NCBI RefSeq assembly: GCF_040686855.1
Contig: NZ_JBFBOG010000001.1
Span: 186,001 to 250,000, forward strand
Direction of reading: 5' to 3'
Source: Leifsonia sp040686855
GTDB lineage: Bacteria > Actinomycetota > Actinomycetes > Actinomycetales > Microbacteriaceae
DNA length: 64,000 bases
This document shows, piece after piece, positions 30,409 to 38,367 of the stretch. The notes under the pieces are model-generated. The model was not told the origin of the DNA, did not search any database, and saw only the letters and a list, made by a program, of their open reading frames with translations. Position 1 is the first letter of the stretch; each line of letters starts with the position of its first letter. The position numbers were made by a program, and so were the translations under genes.

Positions 30409-31593
30409 CTAGCGCTTCTTTCTGCTGTAGAAGGGGAGGGCGGTGACGGTGAACGGGAGGCGCGTGCCGCGCACATCCACGTGGAGCACGGTGTTCTCGC
30501 GTGCGAGCTCGGGGGCGACGTACGCCATCGCGATCGGCACGCCCAGCGTCGGCGACAGCGCGCCCGACGTGACCACGCCGACCTCCGCGTCCTCGCCGTT
30601 CGCGGTGTCCTTCGCGAAGACCGGGTAGCCGGCGCGCGCGGCGCGCTTGCCCTCGCCGACGAGGCCGACGAGCACGCGGGCCTCGGGATGCGGCCCCTCC
30701 TCGCTGGCGGCGCGGCCGATGAAGTCGGTGTCCTTCGCGAGGTTGACGACCCGGCCGAGACCCGCCTGCGCGGGCTTCGTGTCGAGGCCGAGCTCGTGAC
30801 CGTACAGCGGCATCCCGGCCTCCAGGCGCAGGGTGTCGCGCGACGCGAGGCCGGCGGGGACGAGGCCGAGGCCCTGCTCGGTGCCGGCCTCGGTCAGGGC
30901 GTCCCACAGCGCGCGGGCGTTGTCCGGAGCGACGTACAGCTCGAAGCCGTCCTCACCGGTGTAGCCGGTGCGGGCGATGAGGACGGGGTGCGTCTGGAAC
31001 AGCGCGGGAAGCGACCAGTAGTACTTGAGAGAGGACAGGCGCTCGCCGAAGTCCTCGCCGTCGAGTGCTCCGTCGTCGGCGGCCAGGCCGTCGGTGGCGA
31101 GCAGGACGGACAGCGCGGCCGGCCCCTGGACCGCGATCAGCGCGATGTCGTCGGACTCGTCGAAGACCTCGACGTCGAACGGGGAGGTGCGGTCGCGCAG
31201 CTCCTGCGCCACAGCATCCCGGTTCGAGGCGTTGGCGACGACCATGTAGCGGTCGTCGCCGGTGCGGTAGACGACGAGGTCGTCGACGATGCCGCCGGCG
31301 CGCGACAGCAGGAGGCTGTACTTCGCCTGGTCGATGGCGAGGGCGGACAGCTTGCCGGCGAGCGCGTAGTCGAGCGCTTCGCCGGCCTCCGGGCCGATCA
31401 GCACGATCTCGCCCATGTGCGAGAGATCGAAGAGGCCGGCGGCGGTGCGGACGGCGTGATGCTCGGCCAGGTCGGACGAGTAGCGCACGGGCATCTGCCA
31501 GCCGGCGAAGTCGGTGAACGAGGCTCCGGCCGCCGCGTGGGCGTCATGGAGCGGGGAGGTTCGGCCGCCGTCGGCGTCCTGGTGCGAGGTCAT
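30409..31593 (-). CDS. gcvT: glycine cleavage system T protein (aminomethyltransferase)
   Basis: A 394-residue folate-dependent aminomethyltransferase that transfers the methylene group from GcvH to tetrahydrofolate and releases ammonia. The family core is clear: FDLSHMGEI near residue 60, ARTGYTGEDGFELYV with the folate-binding region, and ASRDTLRLEAGMPLYGHEL. The ATG at 31593 follows GGAGAA; upstream in-frame sequence is riboswitch DNA. It is the first gene of gcvT-gcvH-gcvP. Confidence 0.96.
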   Translation of the reverse strand: MTSHQDADGGRTSPLHDAHAAAGASFTDFAGWQMPVRYSSDLAEHHAVRTAAGLFDLSHMGEIVLIGPEAGEALDYALAGKLSALAIDQAKYSLLLSRAGGIVDDLVVYRTGDDRYMVVANASNRDAVAQELRDRTSPFDVEVFDESDDIALIAVQGPAALSVLLATDGLAADDGALDGEDFGERLSSLKYYWSLPALFQTHPVLIARTGYTGEDGFELYVAPDNARALWDALTEAGTEQGLGLVPAGLASRDTLRLEAGMPLYGHELGLDTKPAQAGLGRVVNLAKDTDFIGRAASEEGPHPEARVLVGLVGEGKRAARAGYPVFAKDTANGEDAEVGVVTSGALSPTLGVPIAMAYVAPELARENTVLHVDVRGTRLPFTVTALPFYSRKKR

Positions 31594-31654
31594 GAGTTCT
31601 CCGATTCGCCGGCCGTCGGCCGGGGGCTGCGGGGGCGTCGCCGCTCCCGGGAAG

Positions 31655-31842
31655 AACTCCCCCTCTGTCATCCGGCCTGAGAGTTTCACCGCGACCGTGG
31701 GCGCGGCTTTCACCGTGGGCGAGGGCGGCGGATGCCGTCCTGCTTTTCAGAGTGGCCAGTCCGATGCGGTACGCGTACCTGAGAGATTGTCGGGGAGGAT
31801 TGCTCCTTCGGTGCCGCGCGCACGCGCGCGACTCTCCCGCAT
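31655..31842 (-). ncRNA. tandem glycine riboswitch in the gcvT leader
   Basis: The 321-bp gap 31594-31914 holds this element on the minus strand. Aptamer 1 starts at GGGAGAG (31838-31832), has the conserved GCACCGAAGGAGCAA, AATCTCTCAGGTA and a GGACTGGCCACTCTG closing segment. Aptamer 2 follows after a short AAAGC linker, with GGTGAAACTCTCAGGCCGGA and GACAGAGGGGGAG. Both glycine-binding cores (CTCTCAGG) are present, as in cooperative two-aptamer glycine riboswitches. Past it, CCGGCC-GTC-GGCCGG (31609-31623) forms a hairpin just ahead of the gcvT ribosome site, and there is no U-tract, so control may be translational. Confidence 0.93.
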
Positions 31843-31914
31843 CGACCTCGTGGCCCGTGTTCAGTTGTGTGCGGCCAGCATATCCGCTCGCGCGGTGCGG
31901 CGCTCACCCACGTC

Positions 31915-32265
31915 TCAGCTCGCGGTCTTGTATCGCTCCAGGAGAAGGTGGACGCCCTCGCGGACGAGGTCGGCCTCGGTGCGGCCGGTGCGTTCGCGCA
32001 GCTTCGCGAGCTCGGCGAAATCATGCCGCGAGACGCGGGCCCGCACTGTCGGCGACGGTCCTTCGCCCGGCTCCCCGAGCGATGGGCGGCCTGACTTCAG
32101 CGCCTCCTGCAACGCCTCCTCGCTGCCGTACTGCTCGAGGAGGAACTCTCTGCCGGCTCGGGCGGCGTCCTCACCGAAGAGGGCCTTGCCGGTCGGCACG
32201 AGCGGGATGTTCGGATCAGTCAACCGCGCGATAAGCGCCTCGTAGTCGGTCTTGTCGTCAGTCAC
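31915..32265 (-). CDS. ribbon-helix-helix protein, likely antitoxin of a toxin-antitoxin pair
   Basis: A 116-residue protein with a predominantly helical N-terminal part and a C-terminal RHH-like segment (TVRARVSRHDFAELAKLRER, then TEADLVREGVHLLLERY), the DNA-binding fold of CopG/BrnA-type antitoxins. I start it at GTG 32265, preceded by GGGAGGA, which overlaps the upstream toxin-like gene by 8 nt; an ATG further upstream would lie inside that gene. Gene order (toxin first) fits BrnTA and HigBA-like modules. Family call is moderate; function inferred. Confidence 0.65.
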   Translation of the reverse strand: MTDDKTDYEALIARLTDPNIPLVPTGKALFGEDAARAGREFLLEQYGSEEALQEALKSGRPSLGEPGEGPSPTVRARVSRHDFAELAKLRERTGRTEADLVREGVHLLLERYKTAS

Positions 32266-32539
32266 TTTGAGAATCCTCCCGGTATCGGCGGTACTTCGGC
32301 CCCAATGGCATCGCATGGAACACGGAGGCCTCTGCTCCCGTTCGCGCAGGGCGACGGACAAGGATTTCGAGCTCCCGATCCGTCTGCGGATGCTCAGGTC
32401 CGATGTAGAGCATGATCACGTCACCGTTGTCCTCGGTCTCGATCGGATCGACGAAGGTCGCGTTGAGCATCGCGTAGACCTGATCCTCTCGTGGCACTCG
32501 GTGCTTGTAGCTCGATGTTTCCCAGTGTGGCGGCGGCAT
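32258..32539 (-). CDS. small toxin-like protein (possibly BrnT-like)
   Basis: A 93-residue protein beginning MPPPHWETSSYKHRVPREDQ, with a compact alpha/beta pattern and ending in a basic YRRYRED stretch. The W...KH.V order and the position in front of an RHH gene resemble BrnT ribonuclease toxins (RelE-like fold), but the C-terminal RxxSAR motif of BrnT is not evident, so this is a tentative family call. It overlaps the antitoxin-like gene by 8 nt. The gap upstream is AT-rich compared with its surroundings and carries a palindrome at 32567-32581. Confidence 0.5.
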   Translation of the reverse strand: MPPPHWETSSYKHRVPREDQVYAMLNATFVDPIETEDNGDVIMLYIGPEHPQTDRELEILVRRPARTGAEASVFHAMPLGPKYRRYREDSQSD

Positions 32540-32566
32540 CCCTTCACGCTATGCGACTTCTGCTTA

Positions 32567-32581
32567 TTTTGTAGCACAAAA
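32567..32581. promoter_or_regulatory. palindrome upstream of the toxin-antitoxin-like pair
   Basis: TTTTGT-AGC-ACAAAA is a perfect 6-bp-arm palindrome 28 bp before the toxin-like start, in the only AT-rich stretch nearby. RHH antitoxins usually repress their own operon from such sites, so this is the best candidate operator. Confidence 0.5.
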
Positions 32582-32652
32582 ATACTTTCATAGCATCCGA
32601 TGATCGACACCGTTTGTGCTTTTGGTCACCCCGACACTAAGATGGGTCACAC

Positions 32653-32675
32653 GTTAGAGTCATCCTGACTCTTAC
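32653..32675. promoter_or_regulatory. candidate NrtR operator and promoter of the NAD biosynthesis operon
   Basis: GTTAGAGTCA-TCC-TGACTCTTAC is an inverted repeat with 10-bp arms and a single mismatch, 18 bp before the nrtR-like ATG. A possible promoter lies just upstream (TTGTGC at 32614-32619, 18-bp spacer, TAAGAT at 32638-32643), so a protein bound here would sit over the transcription start. The site resembles the paired GTCA/TGAC half-sites reported for NrtR; the promoter call is weaker than the repeat. Confidence 0.7.
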
Positions 32676-32693
32676 CCGATCCCGGGAGCAGCC

Positions 32694-33425
32694 ATGACGG
32701 CACGGCACGAACGCGCGAGCGCGATCCTCGCCGTGTCCACCGTGATCTTCGCGCTGCGCAGCGACGACGAGACCGGCGGCGTCCCGCAGGTGTGGCTGCC
32801 GCTGGTGCGGCGCATCCGGGAGCCGTTCGAAGGCCGGTGGGCGCTTCCCGGCGGTCCGCTGCGGGTCGGCGAAGACCTCGCGTACGCCGCCGCCCGCACC
32901 CTCAGCGACACCACGGGCCTCACGCCGCGCTACCTCGAGCAGCTGTACGCGTTCGGCGACGCCGACCGCTCCCCCGGCGCCGAGCGCGTCGTCTCGGTCG
33001 TGTACTGGGCGCTCGTGCGCAGCGAGGAGGCCGAGCGGGCGAGCGTAGGCGAGAACGTCCGCTGGTTCCCCGCCGACGACCTGCCCGAGCTGGCCTTCGA
33101 CCACAACGTCATCGTCGAGTACGCGCTCTGGCGGCTCCGCACGAAGATGGAGTACTCGCGCATCGCCCACGCGTTCCTCGGCGAGCGCTTCACGCTGGCC
33201 CAGCTGCGCGGCGTCCACGAGGCCGTGCTCGGCAAGGCGCTCGACCCGGCGAACTTCCGCCGCACCATCGAGGCCTCGGGCGCCGTCGTCGCGACCGACG
33301 AGTACCTGACCGGCACGCCGCACCGCCCACCGCGGCTGTACCGCTACAACGACCGGATCGACCTCGCCGACGCGGGGCCGCTCCCCCGGCAGCAGCATCC
33401 GTTCGAAGGAAGAAGCGCACAATGA
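32694..33425 (+). CDS. nrtR: NrtR-type regulator of NAD synthesis (Nudix fold + winged helix)
   Basis: A 243-residue protein with an N-terminal Nudix domain (about 5-145) and a C-terminal winged helix (about 155-230). The Nudix box keeps Gly54, Glu60, Arg68 and Gly75, but the catalytic REXXEE is RTLSDT (Thr69, Asp72, Thr73), so the domain should bind a ligand such as ADP-ribose and not hydrolyse it, as in NrtR repressors. It is the first gene of an operon with nadA, nadB, nadC and a desulfurase, and ends in an ATGA overlap with nadA. The identification combines fold and context. Confidence 0.85.
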   Translation: MTARHERASAILAVSTVIFALRSDDETGGVPQVWLPLVRRIREPFEGRWALPGGPLRVGEDLAYAAARTLSDTTGLTPRYLEQLYAFGDADRSPGAERVVSVVYWALVRSEEAERASVGENVRWFPADDLPELAFDHNVIVEYALWRLRTKMEYSRIAHAFLGERFTLAQLRGVHEAVLGKALDPANFRRTIEASGAVVATDEYLTGTPHRPPRLYRYNDRIDLADAGPLPRQQHPFEGRSAQ

Positions 33426-34717
33426 CCATCGCATCGGTCGACACCACCATCCGGCTCATCGCGTCGGGCCAGCTCGACGGCGAGACCTGCACGCCCGATC
33501 TCGTCGAGGCGCCGTGGGAGTTCGACGCCCTCGCGCCGAGCTACGGTCCGGGCGCCTCGCTGGGCGACCCCATCCCGGCGAACGCACCGCGCCAGGGCGA
33601 GCTGCCCGAGGAGTACCGCACCGCGTCCGCGCAGGAGCTGGGCGACCGCATCCGCGCGGCGAAGCAGACCCTGGGCGACCGGGTCGCGGTGATGGGCCAC
33701 TTCTACCAGCGCGACGAGGTCGTGCAGTACGCGGACTTCGTCGGCGACTCGTTCCAGCTCGCCAACGCCGCCAAGGCGCGTCCGGAGGCCGAGGCGATCG
33801 TGTTCTGCGGCGTCCACTTCATGGCGGAGACCGCGGACATCGTGTCGCGGCCGGAGCAGCGCGTCATCCTCCCGAACCTCGCCGCCGGCTGCTCGATGGC
33901 CGACATGGCCGATCTCGACTCGGTCGAGGAGTGCTGGGAGCAGCTCGAGGAGCTGTACGGCACCGAGCCGGACGCCGACGGCCGCGTGCCGGTCATCCCG
34001 GTCACCTACATGAACTCATCGGCGGCGCTGAAGGCGTTCTGCGGCGAGCACGGCGGGATCGTGTGCACCTCCTCCAACGCCGCCACGGTGCTGGAGTGGG
34101 CGTTCGAGCGGGGCCAGCGCGTCCTCTTCTTCCCCGACCAGCACCTGGGCCGCAACACCGCGAAGGCGATGGGCATCCCGGTCGAGCGGATGCCCCTGTG
34201 GAACCCGCGCAAGCCCTGGGGCGGCACCGACGCGTCCACCCTGCAGGAGGCCCAGGTCATCCTGTGGCACGGCTTCTGCTCGGTCCACAAGCGGTTCACC
34301 GTCGGCCAGATCGAGCACGCGCGCGCCGAGTTCCCGGGCGTCCGCGTGATCGTGCACCCCGAGTGCCCGATGGATGTGGTGGACGCGGCCGACGAGTACG
34401 GCTCGACCGACTACATCGTGAAGGCGATCCAGGCGGCCCCGGCCGGTTCGACGTTCGCGATCGGGACCGAGATCAACCTGGTCCAGCGGCTCGCGGCGCA
34501 GTTCCCGCAGCACACGATCTTCTGCCTCGATTCGGTCGTCTGCCCGTGCTCGACGATGTACCGCATCCACCCCGGCTACCTCGCCTGGGTGCTGGAGGGC
34601 CTGGTCCGCGGCGAGGTGCTGAACCAGGTGACCGTGCCCGACGCGGTCGCCGCGCCGGCCCGGGTCGCGCTCGAGCGGATGCTCGCCGCGCGTCCCGACA
34701 CGACGATGGCGGCCTGA
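33422..34717 (+). CDS. nadA: quinolinate synthase
   Basis: A 431-residue quinolinate synthase, which condenses iminoaspartate with dihydroxyacetone phosphate and needs a [4Fe-4S] cluster. Cluster cysteines are likely Cys129 (VFCGVHFMAETAD), Cys286 (WHGFCSVHKRF) and one of CPC at 374-376. It starts inside the end of the regulator gene (ATGA overlap of 4 nt). The N-terminal 60 residues before the core domain make it longer than many bacterial NadA proteins, as is usual in actinobacteria. Confidence 0.96.
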   Translation: MTIASVDTTIRLIASGQLDGETCTPDLVEAPWEFDALAPSYGPGASLGDPIPANAPRQGELPEEYRTASAQELGDRIRAAKQTLGDRVAVMGHFYQRDEVVQYADFVGDSFQLANAAKARPEAEAIVFCGVHFMAETADIVSRPEQRVILPNLAAGCSMADMADLDSVEECWEQLEELYGTEPDADGRVPVIPVTYMNSSAALKAFCGEHGGIVCTSSNAATVLEWAFERGQRVLFFPDQHLGRNTAKAMGIPVERMPLWNPRKPWGGTDASTLQEAQVILWHGFCSVHKRFTVGQIEHARAEFPGVRVIVHPECPMDVVDAADEYGSTDYIVKAIQAAPAGSTFAIGTEINLVQRLAAQFPQHTIFCLDSVVCPCSTMYRIHPGYLAWVLEGLVRGEVLNQVTVPDAVAAPARVALERMLAARPDTTMAA

Positions 34718-34718
34718 C

Positions 34719-36272
34719 ATGAGCCGCGTGGTCGTCGTCGGGAGCGGGATCGCCGGGCTGACCGCGGCCCTGCGGGCGCAGGCGCTCGGCCACGACGTCA
34801 CGGTGGCGACCAAGGCGGCGCTGTCGGACGGCAGCACCCGGTACGCGCAGGGCGGCATCGCGGCGGCGCTGTTCCCGGACGACTCCGTGGCGGCCCACGT
34901 AGCCGACACGCTGCGGGCGGGAGCCGGGCTCAATGTCCGGAACGCCGTCGAAGCGCTGTGCACGGACGGGCCTGTGCGCGTGCGCGAGCTGATCGCGCTC
35001 GGGGCGGCCTTCGACCGCGACGGGGACGCGCTGGCGCGCGGACTCGAGGCGGCGCACTCCTCCGCCCGCGTGCTGCATGCCGGCGGAGACGCCACGGGGG
35101 CCGAGCTCTCGCGCGCGCTGATCGCGGCGTTGCGCGCGGCGCGCATCCCGGTCGTCGAGGGCGCGTTCCTGCAGGAGGTGCTGGTGCGCGATGGCGTGGC
35201 GGCGGGCGTGTCGCTGCTCGTCGCCGGGACGCCCGTCGTGCTCGACGCCGACGCGGTGATCCTGGCAACCGGCGGCTGGGGCCGGCTCTACGCGCACACG
35301 ACGAATCCGGCGGTCGCGACGGGCGACGGCGTGGCCGCGGCCTGGCGCGCGGGCGCGGTGCTGGCGGACCTGGAGTTCACGCAGTTCCATCCCACCGCCC
35401 TGCACGCCCCGGGGGCGTCGGGCGCCGGCGCGTTCCTCGTGTCCGAGGCCGTGCGCGGCGAGGGCGCGGTCCTGCGGAACGCGGCCGGCGAGCGCTTCAT
35501 GACCGACGTGCACCCGGATGCGGAGCTCGCCCCGCGCGACGTGGTCGCCCGGGGGATCGCGGTCGAGATGGCGGCGCAGGGCGGCCGACCGGTGCTGCTG
35601 GACGCGACCGCGCTCGGCGGCGAGTTCCTGGCGCGGCGCTTCCCGACGATCGACGCGGCGACCCGCGCGGCGGGATACGACTGGGCGCGGAGCCCCATCC
35701 CGGTGACGCCCGCGGCGCACTACGCGATGGGCGGCGTCGCCACCGATACGGAGGGCCGCACGAGCGTCCCCGGGCTCTTCGCCGTCGGCGAGGTCGCCTG
35801 CACCGGTGCGCACGGCGGCAACCGGCTGGCGTCGAACTCGCTGCTCGAAGGGCTGGTGTTCGCGCACCGGGCCGCTGGGGCGATCGACGGGATGTGGACC
35901 GACGGCCCGGAGTGGGTGCGGGAGGGCGCGGTCGCGGCCGTGCCCGCTGACGCGCCCCACCGTCCCTCGCGTCCCTTCTCCCGGGATCGCCTGGGGACAC
36001 TGCTCTGGGACGCGGCCGGGGTCCACCGCGACGGCGCGCGGCTGACGGCCGCTGCGGCCGAGCTGGCGGCGACCGCCGACCCCACGGATGGTCCGTCGGA
36101 GGACGGCAACCTCCTCACCCTCGCCCGCCTCGTCGTCGCCGCGGCCCTCGCCCGCGAGGAGTCGCGCGGCGCGCATTTCCGCTCGGACTTCCCGCTGACC
36201 GGCGAGACCGAGCCGGCCCACACCGTCCTCCTTCCCCAGCTCTCCCGTCTCGAGGTGCCCACCGCATGCTGA
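34719..36272 (+). CDS. nadB: L-aspartate oxidase
   Basis: A 517-residue FAD flavoprotein that oxidises L-aspartate to iminoaspartate for NadA. The N-terminal dinucleotide fold is VVVGSGIAGLTAALRAQ, and fumarate-reductase-family elements follow (STRYAQGGIAAAL, EFTQFHPTALHAPG, PAAHYAMGGV, GLFAVGEVACTGAHGGNRL). It follows nadA by 1 nt and overlaps nadC by 7 nt. Confidence 0.96.
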   Translation: MSRVVVVGSGIAGLTAALRAQALGHDVTVATKAALSDGSTRYAQGGIAAALFPDDSVAAHVADTLRAGAGLNVRNAVEALCTDGPVRVRELIALGAAFDRDGDALARGLEAAHSSARVLHAGGDATGAELSRALIAALRAARIPVVEGAFLQEVLVRDGVAAGVSLLVAGTPVVLDADAVILATGGWGRLYAHTTNPAVATGDGVAAAWRAGAVLADLEFTQFHPTALHAPGASGAGAFLVSEAVRGEGAVLRNAAGERFMTDVHPDAELAPRDVVARGIAVEMAAQGGRPVLLDATALGGEFLARRFPTIDAATRAAGYDWARSPIPVTPAAHYAMGGVATDTEGRTSVPGLFAVGEVACTGAHGGNRLASNSLLEGLVFAHRAAGAIDGMWTDGPEWVREGAVAAVPADAPHRPSRPFSRDRLGTLLWDAAGVHRDGARLTAAAAELAATADPTDGPSEDGNLLTLARLVVAAALAREESRGAHFRSDFPLTGETEPAHTVLLPQLSRLEVPTAC

Positions 36273-37120
36273 CCCGCCAGATCATCCAGACCGCCGTCCA
36301 GGGCGCCCTCGTGGAGGACGCGCCGTGGGGCGACCTGACGAGCCAGCTGCTCATCCCCGAGGCGGCGGTCGCGACGGCGCGGCTCGTGGCGCGGGAGCCC
36401 GGCACCTTCGCCGGCGGCGAGGTGTTCGCCGCCGCGTTCACGCTGACCGACCCGTCCGTCGAGGTCGCCCTGCACGTCGCGGACGGCGCGACGTTCGCCG
36501 CCGGGGACGCGCTGGCGACCGTGACCGGCCCGGCCCGCTCGGTGCTCCAGGGCGAGCGCGTCGCCCTCAACTTCGTCCAGCGGATGAGCGGCATCGCCAC
36601 GCTGACGGCTGCGTTCGTCGCCGAGGTCGCCGGCACCTCGGCCCGGATCGTCGACACGCGCAAGACGACGCCCGGGCTCCGCGCCTTCGAGCGGCACGCC
36701 GTGCGCGCCGGCCGCGGCCATAACCACCGCTATTCGCTGTCGGATGCGGTCATGGCCAAGGACAATCACCTCGCCGTGCTCACCGCGCAGTCCGGACTCT
36801 CGGTCACGGACGCTCTGCTCCGGGTGCGCGAGCAGCTGTCGCACACGACCCACCTGGAGGTCGAGGTGGACAGGATGGACCAGATCGAGCCGGTGCTCGC
36901 CGCCGGAGTCGACACGATCATGCTCGACAACTTCACGGTGGACGAGCTGCGCGAGGGCGTCGCCCTGGTCGCCGGCCGCGCCATCGTCGAGGCGAGCGGC
37001 AACGTCAGCCTCGCGACCGTCCGGAGCATCGCCGAGACCGGCGTCGACGTGATCTCGTCGGGCGCGCTCACCCACAGCGTCCGCTCGCTCGACCTGGGAC
37101 TGGACGTGGTGGTCGAGTGA
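36266..37120 (+). CDS. nadC: nicotinate-nucleotide pyrophosphorylase (quinolinate phosphoribosyltransferase)
   Basis: A 284-residue enzyme that turns quinolinate and PRPP into nicotinate mononucleotide with CO2 release. The family fold is intact: N-terminal domain with EDAPWGDLTSQLL, the catalytic barrel with RIVDTRKTTPGLRAFERHAV, the EVEVDRMDQIEPVL stretch and the terminal GVDVISSGALTHSVRSLDLGLD. Overlaps at both ends show it is one translation-coupled operon with nadB and the desulfurase. Confidence 0.96.
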   Translation: MLTRQIIQTAVQGALVEDAPWGDLTSQLLIPEAAVATARLVAREPGTFAGGEVFAAAFTLTDPSVEVALHVADGATFAAGDALATVTGPARSVLQGERVALNFVQRMSGIATLTAAFVAEVAGTSARIVDTRKTTPGLRAFERHAVRAGRGHNHRYSLSDAVMAKDNHLAVLTAQSGLSVTDALLRVREQLSHTTHLEVEVDRMDQIEPVLAAGVDTIMLDNFTVDELREGVALVAGRAIVEASGNVSLATVRSIAETGVDVISSGALTHSVRSLDLGLDVVVE

Positions 37121-38259
37121 TCTACCTCGACGCCGCCGCCACCTCTCCGGTCCGCCGGGAGGTGCTGGAGGCGATGTGGCCGCACCTCACCGGGGAGTTC
37201 GGCAACCCGTCGAGCCACCACGCGGTCGGCGAGTCCGCCGCGCGGGCGCTGGCCGAGGCGCGGGCGTCGGTCGCCGCGTGGCTGGGCTGCCGGGCGTCGG
37301 AGGTGACGTTCACCTCGGGAGGGACGGAGGCCGACAACCTCGCCATCAAGGGCATCGCGCTCGGCGATCCGCGCGGGCGGCACATCGTCACGACGCCGAT
37401 CGAGCATGAGGCCGTGCTGGAGTCGGTGGACTACCTGGTGCGGCTGCACGGCTTCACGGTGACCTTCGTGCCGGTCGGGCGCGACGGGCTCGTGGCGCCG
37501 GCGGACTTCGGGGCCGCGCTGCGACCGGACACGACCCTCGCGTCGGTGATGCTGGCGAACAACGAGGTGGGGACGGTGCAGCCCATCGCAGAGCTGGCGG
37601 CGTTGGCGCATGCGGTCGGCGTCCCCTTCCATACGGACGCCGTGCAGGCCGCCGGGTGGCTGCCGCTCGACGTCGGCGCGCTCGGGGTGGATGCGCTCAC
37701 CGTCTCTGGGCACAAGATCGGCGCGCCGAAGGGCGTGGGGGCGTTGTACGTGCGCGGGCGGATCCCGGTCGAGCCGCTGGTCCACGGCGGTGGGCAGGAG
37801 CGCGGGCGGCGGTCGGGGACGGAGAACGTCGCCGGGGCGGTGGCGCTCGGTGTCGCGGCGCGGTTGGCGCTGGCCGACCGGGCGGCGCGGGCATCTGCGG
37901 CCGCGGCGGCGCGGGACGCGTTCATCGCGGGGGTGCTCGCCGAGGTCCCGGATGCGGAGCTCACCGGGCACCCGAGCTCGCGGCTGCCGGGGACGGCGTC
38001 GTTCGTGTTCCCCGCGACGAACGGCGAGGCGGTGCTGCTGGAGCTGGAACGGCGCGGCATCGTGTCGTCGAGCGGGTCGGCCTGCGCGGCCGGGAGCGAG
38101 GACGCGTCGCACGTGCTGCTGGCACTCGGCTACCCGGAGGATGTGGCGCGCACCGCGGTGCGGTTCTCGTGGGGCCCGGAGGTGGTGGCAGCAGACCTTG
38201 CCGCTGTCGCGCCGGCGGTCGGAGAGGCCGTGCGCGCGGTGCGCGGGCTCGCCGACTGA
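37117..38259 (+). CDS. cysteine desulfurase of the nad operon (NifS/IscS type)
   Basis: A 380-residue PLP cysteine desulfurase. The PLP lysine is Lys200 in SGHKIGAPKG, and the sulfur-carrying Cys323 is in SSGSACAAGSEDASHVLL, the long-loop IscS/NifS type. Its GTG start overlaps nadC by 4 nt. A desulfurase after nadA-nadB-nadC is common in actinobacteria and Gram-positives, where it is thought to supply sulfur for the NadA Fe-S cluster. Confidence 0.92.
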   Translation: MIYLDAAATSPVRREVLEAMWPHLTGEFGNPSSHHAVGESAARALAEARASVAAWLGCRASEVTFTSGGTEADNLAIKGIALGDPRGRHIVTTPIEHEAVLESVDYLVRLHGFTVTFVPVGRDGLVAPADFGAALRPDTTLASVMLANNEVGTVQPIAELAALAHAVGVPFHTDAVQAAGWLPLDVGALGVDALTVSGHKIGAPKGVGALYVRGRIPVEPLVHGGGQERGRRSGTENVAGAVALGVAARLALADRAARASAAAAARDAFIAGVLAEVPDAELTGHPSSRLPGTASFVFPATNGEAVLLELERRGIVSSSGSACAAGSEDASHVLLALGYPEDVARTAVRFSWGPEVVAADLAAVAPAVGEAVRAVRGLAD

Positions 38260-38327
38260 GGGCACGAATCGACCCGCCTTTATTCCCCTGTTCTGCGGAC
38301 AGCGAACTTCTCCACAGTTCACATGAT

Positions 38328-38344
38328 CGACACCCACGGTGTCG
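38328..38344. promoter_or_regulatory. palindromic site at the -35 region of the MFS exporter
   Basis: CGACACC-CAC-GGTGTCG is a perfect palindrome (7-bp arms). A -10 hexamer TAGGTT at 38356-38361 puts the expected -35 inside this site, so it is a good operator candidate for a repressor of the exporter; no regulator gene is next to it. Confidence 0.5.
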
Positions 38345-38367
38345 GTGGCTCTCGCTAGGTTGGACCA

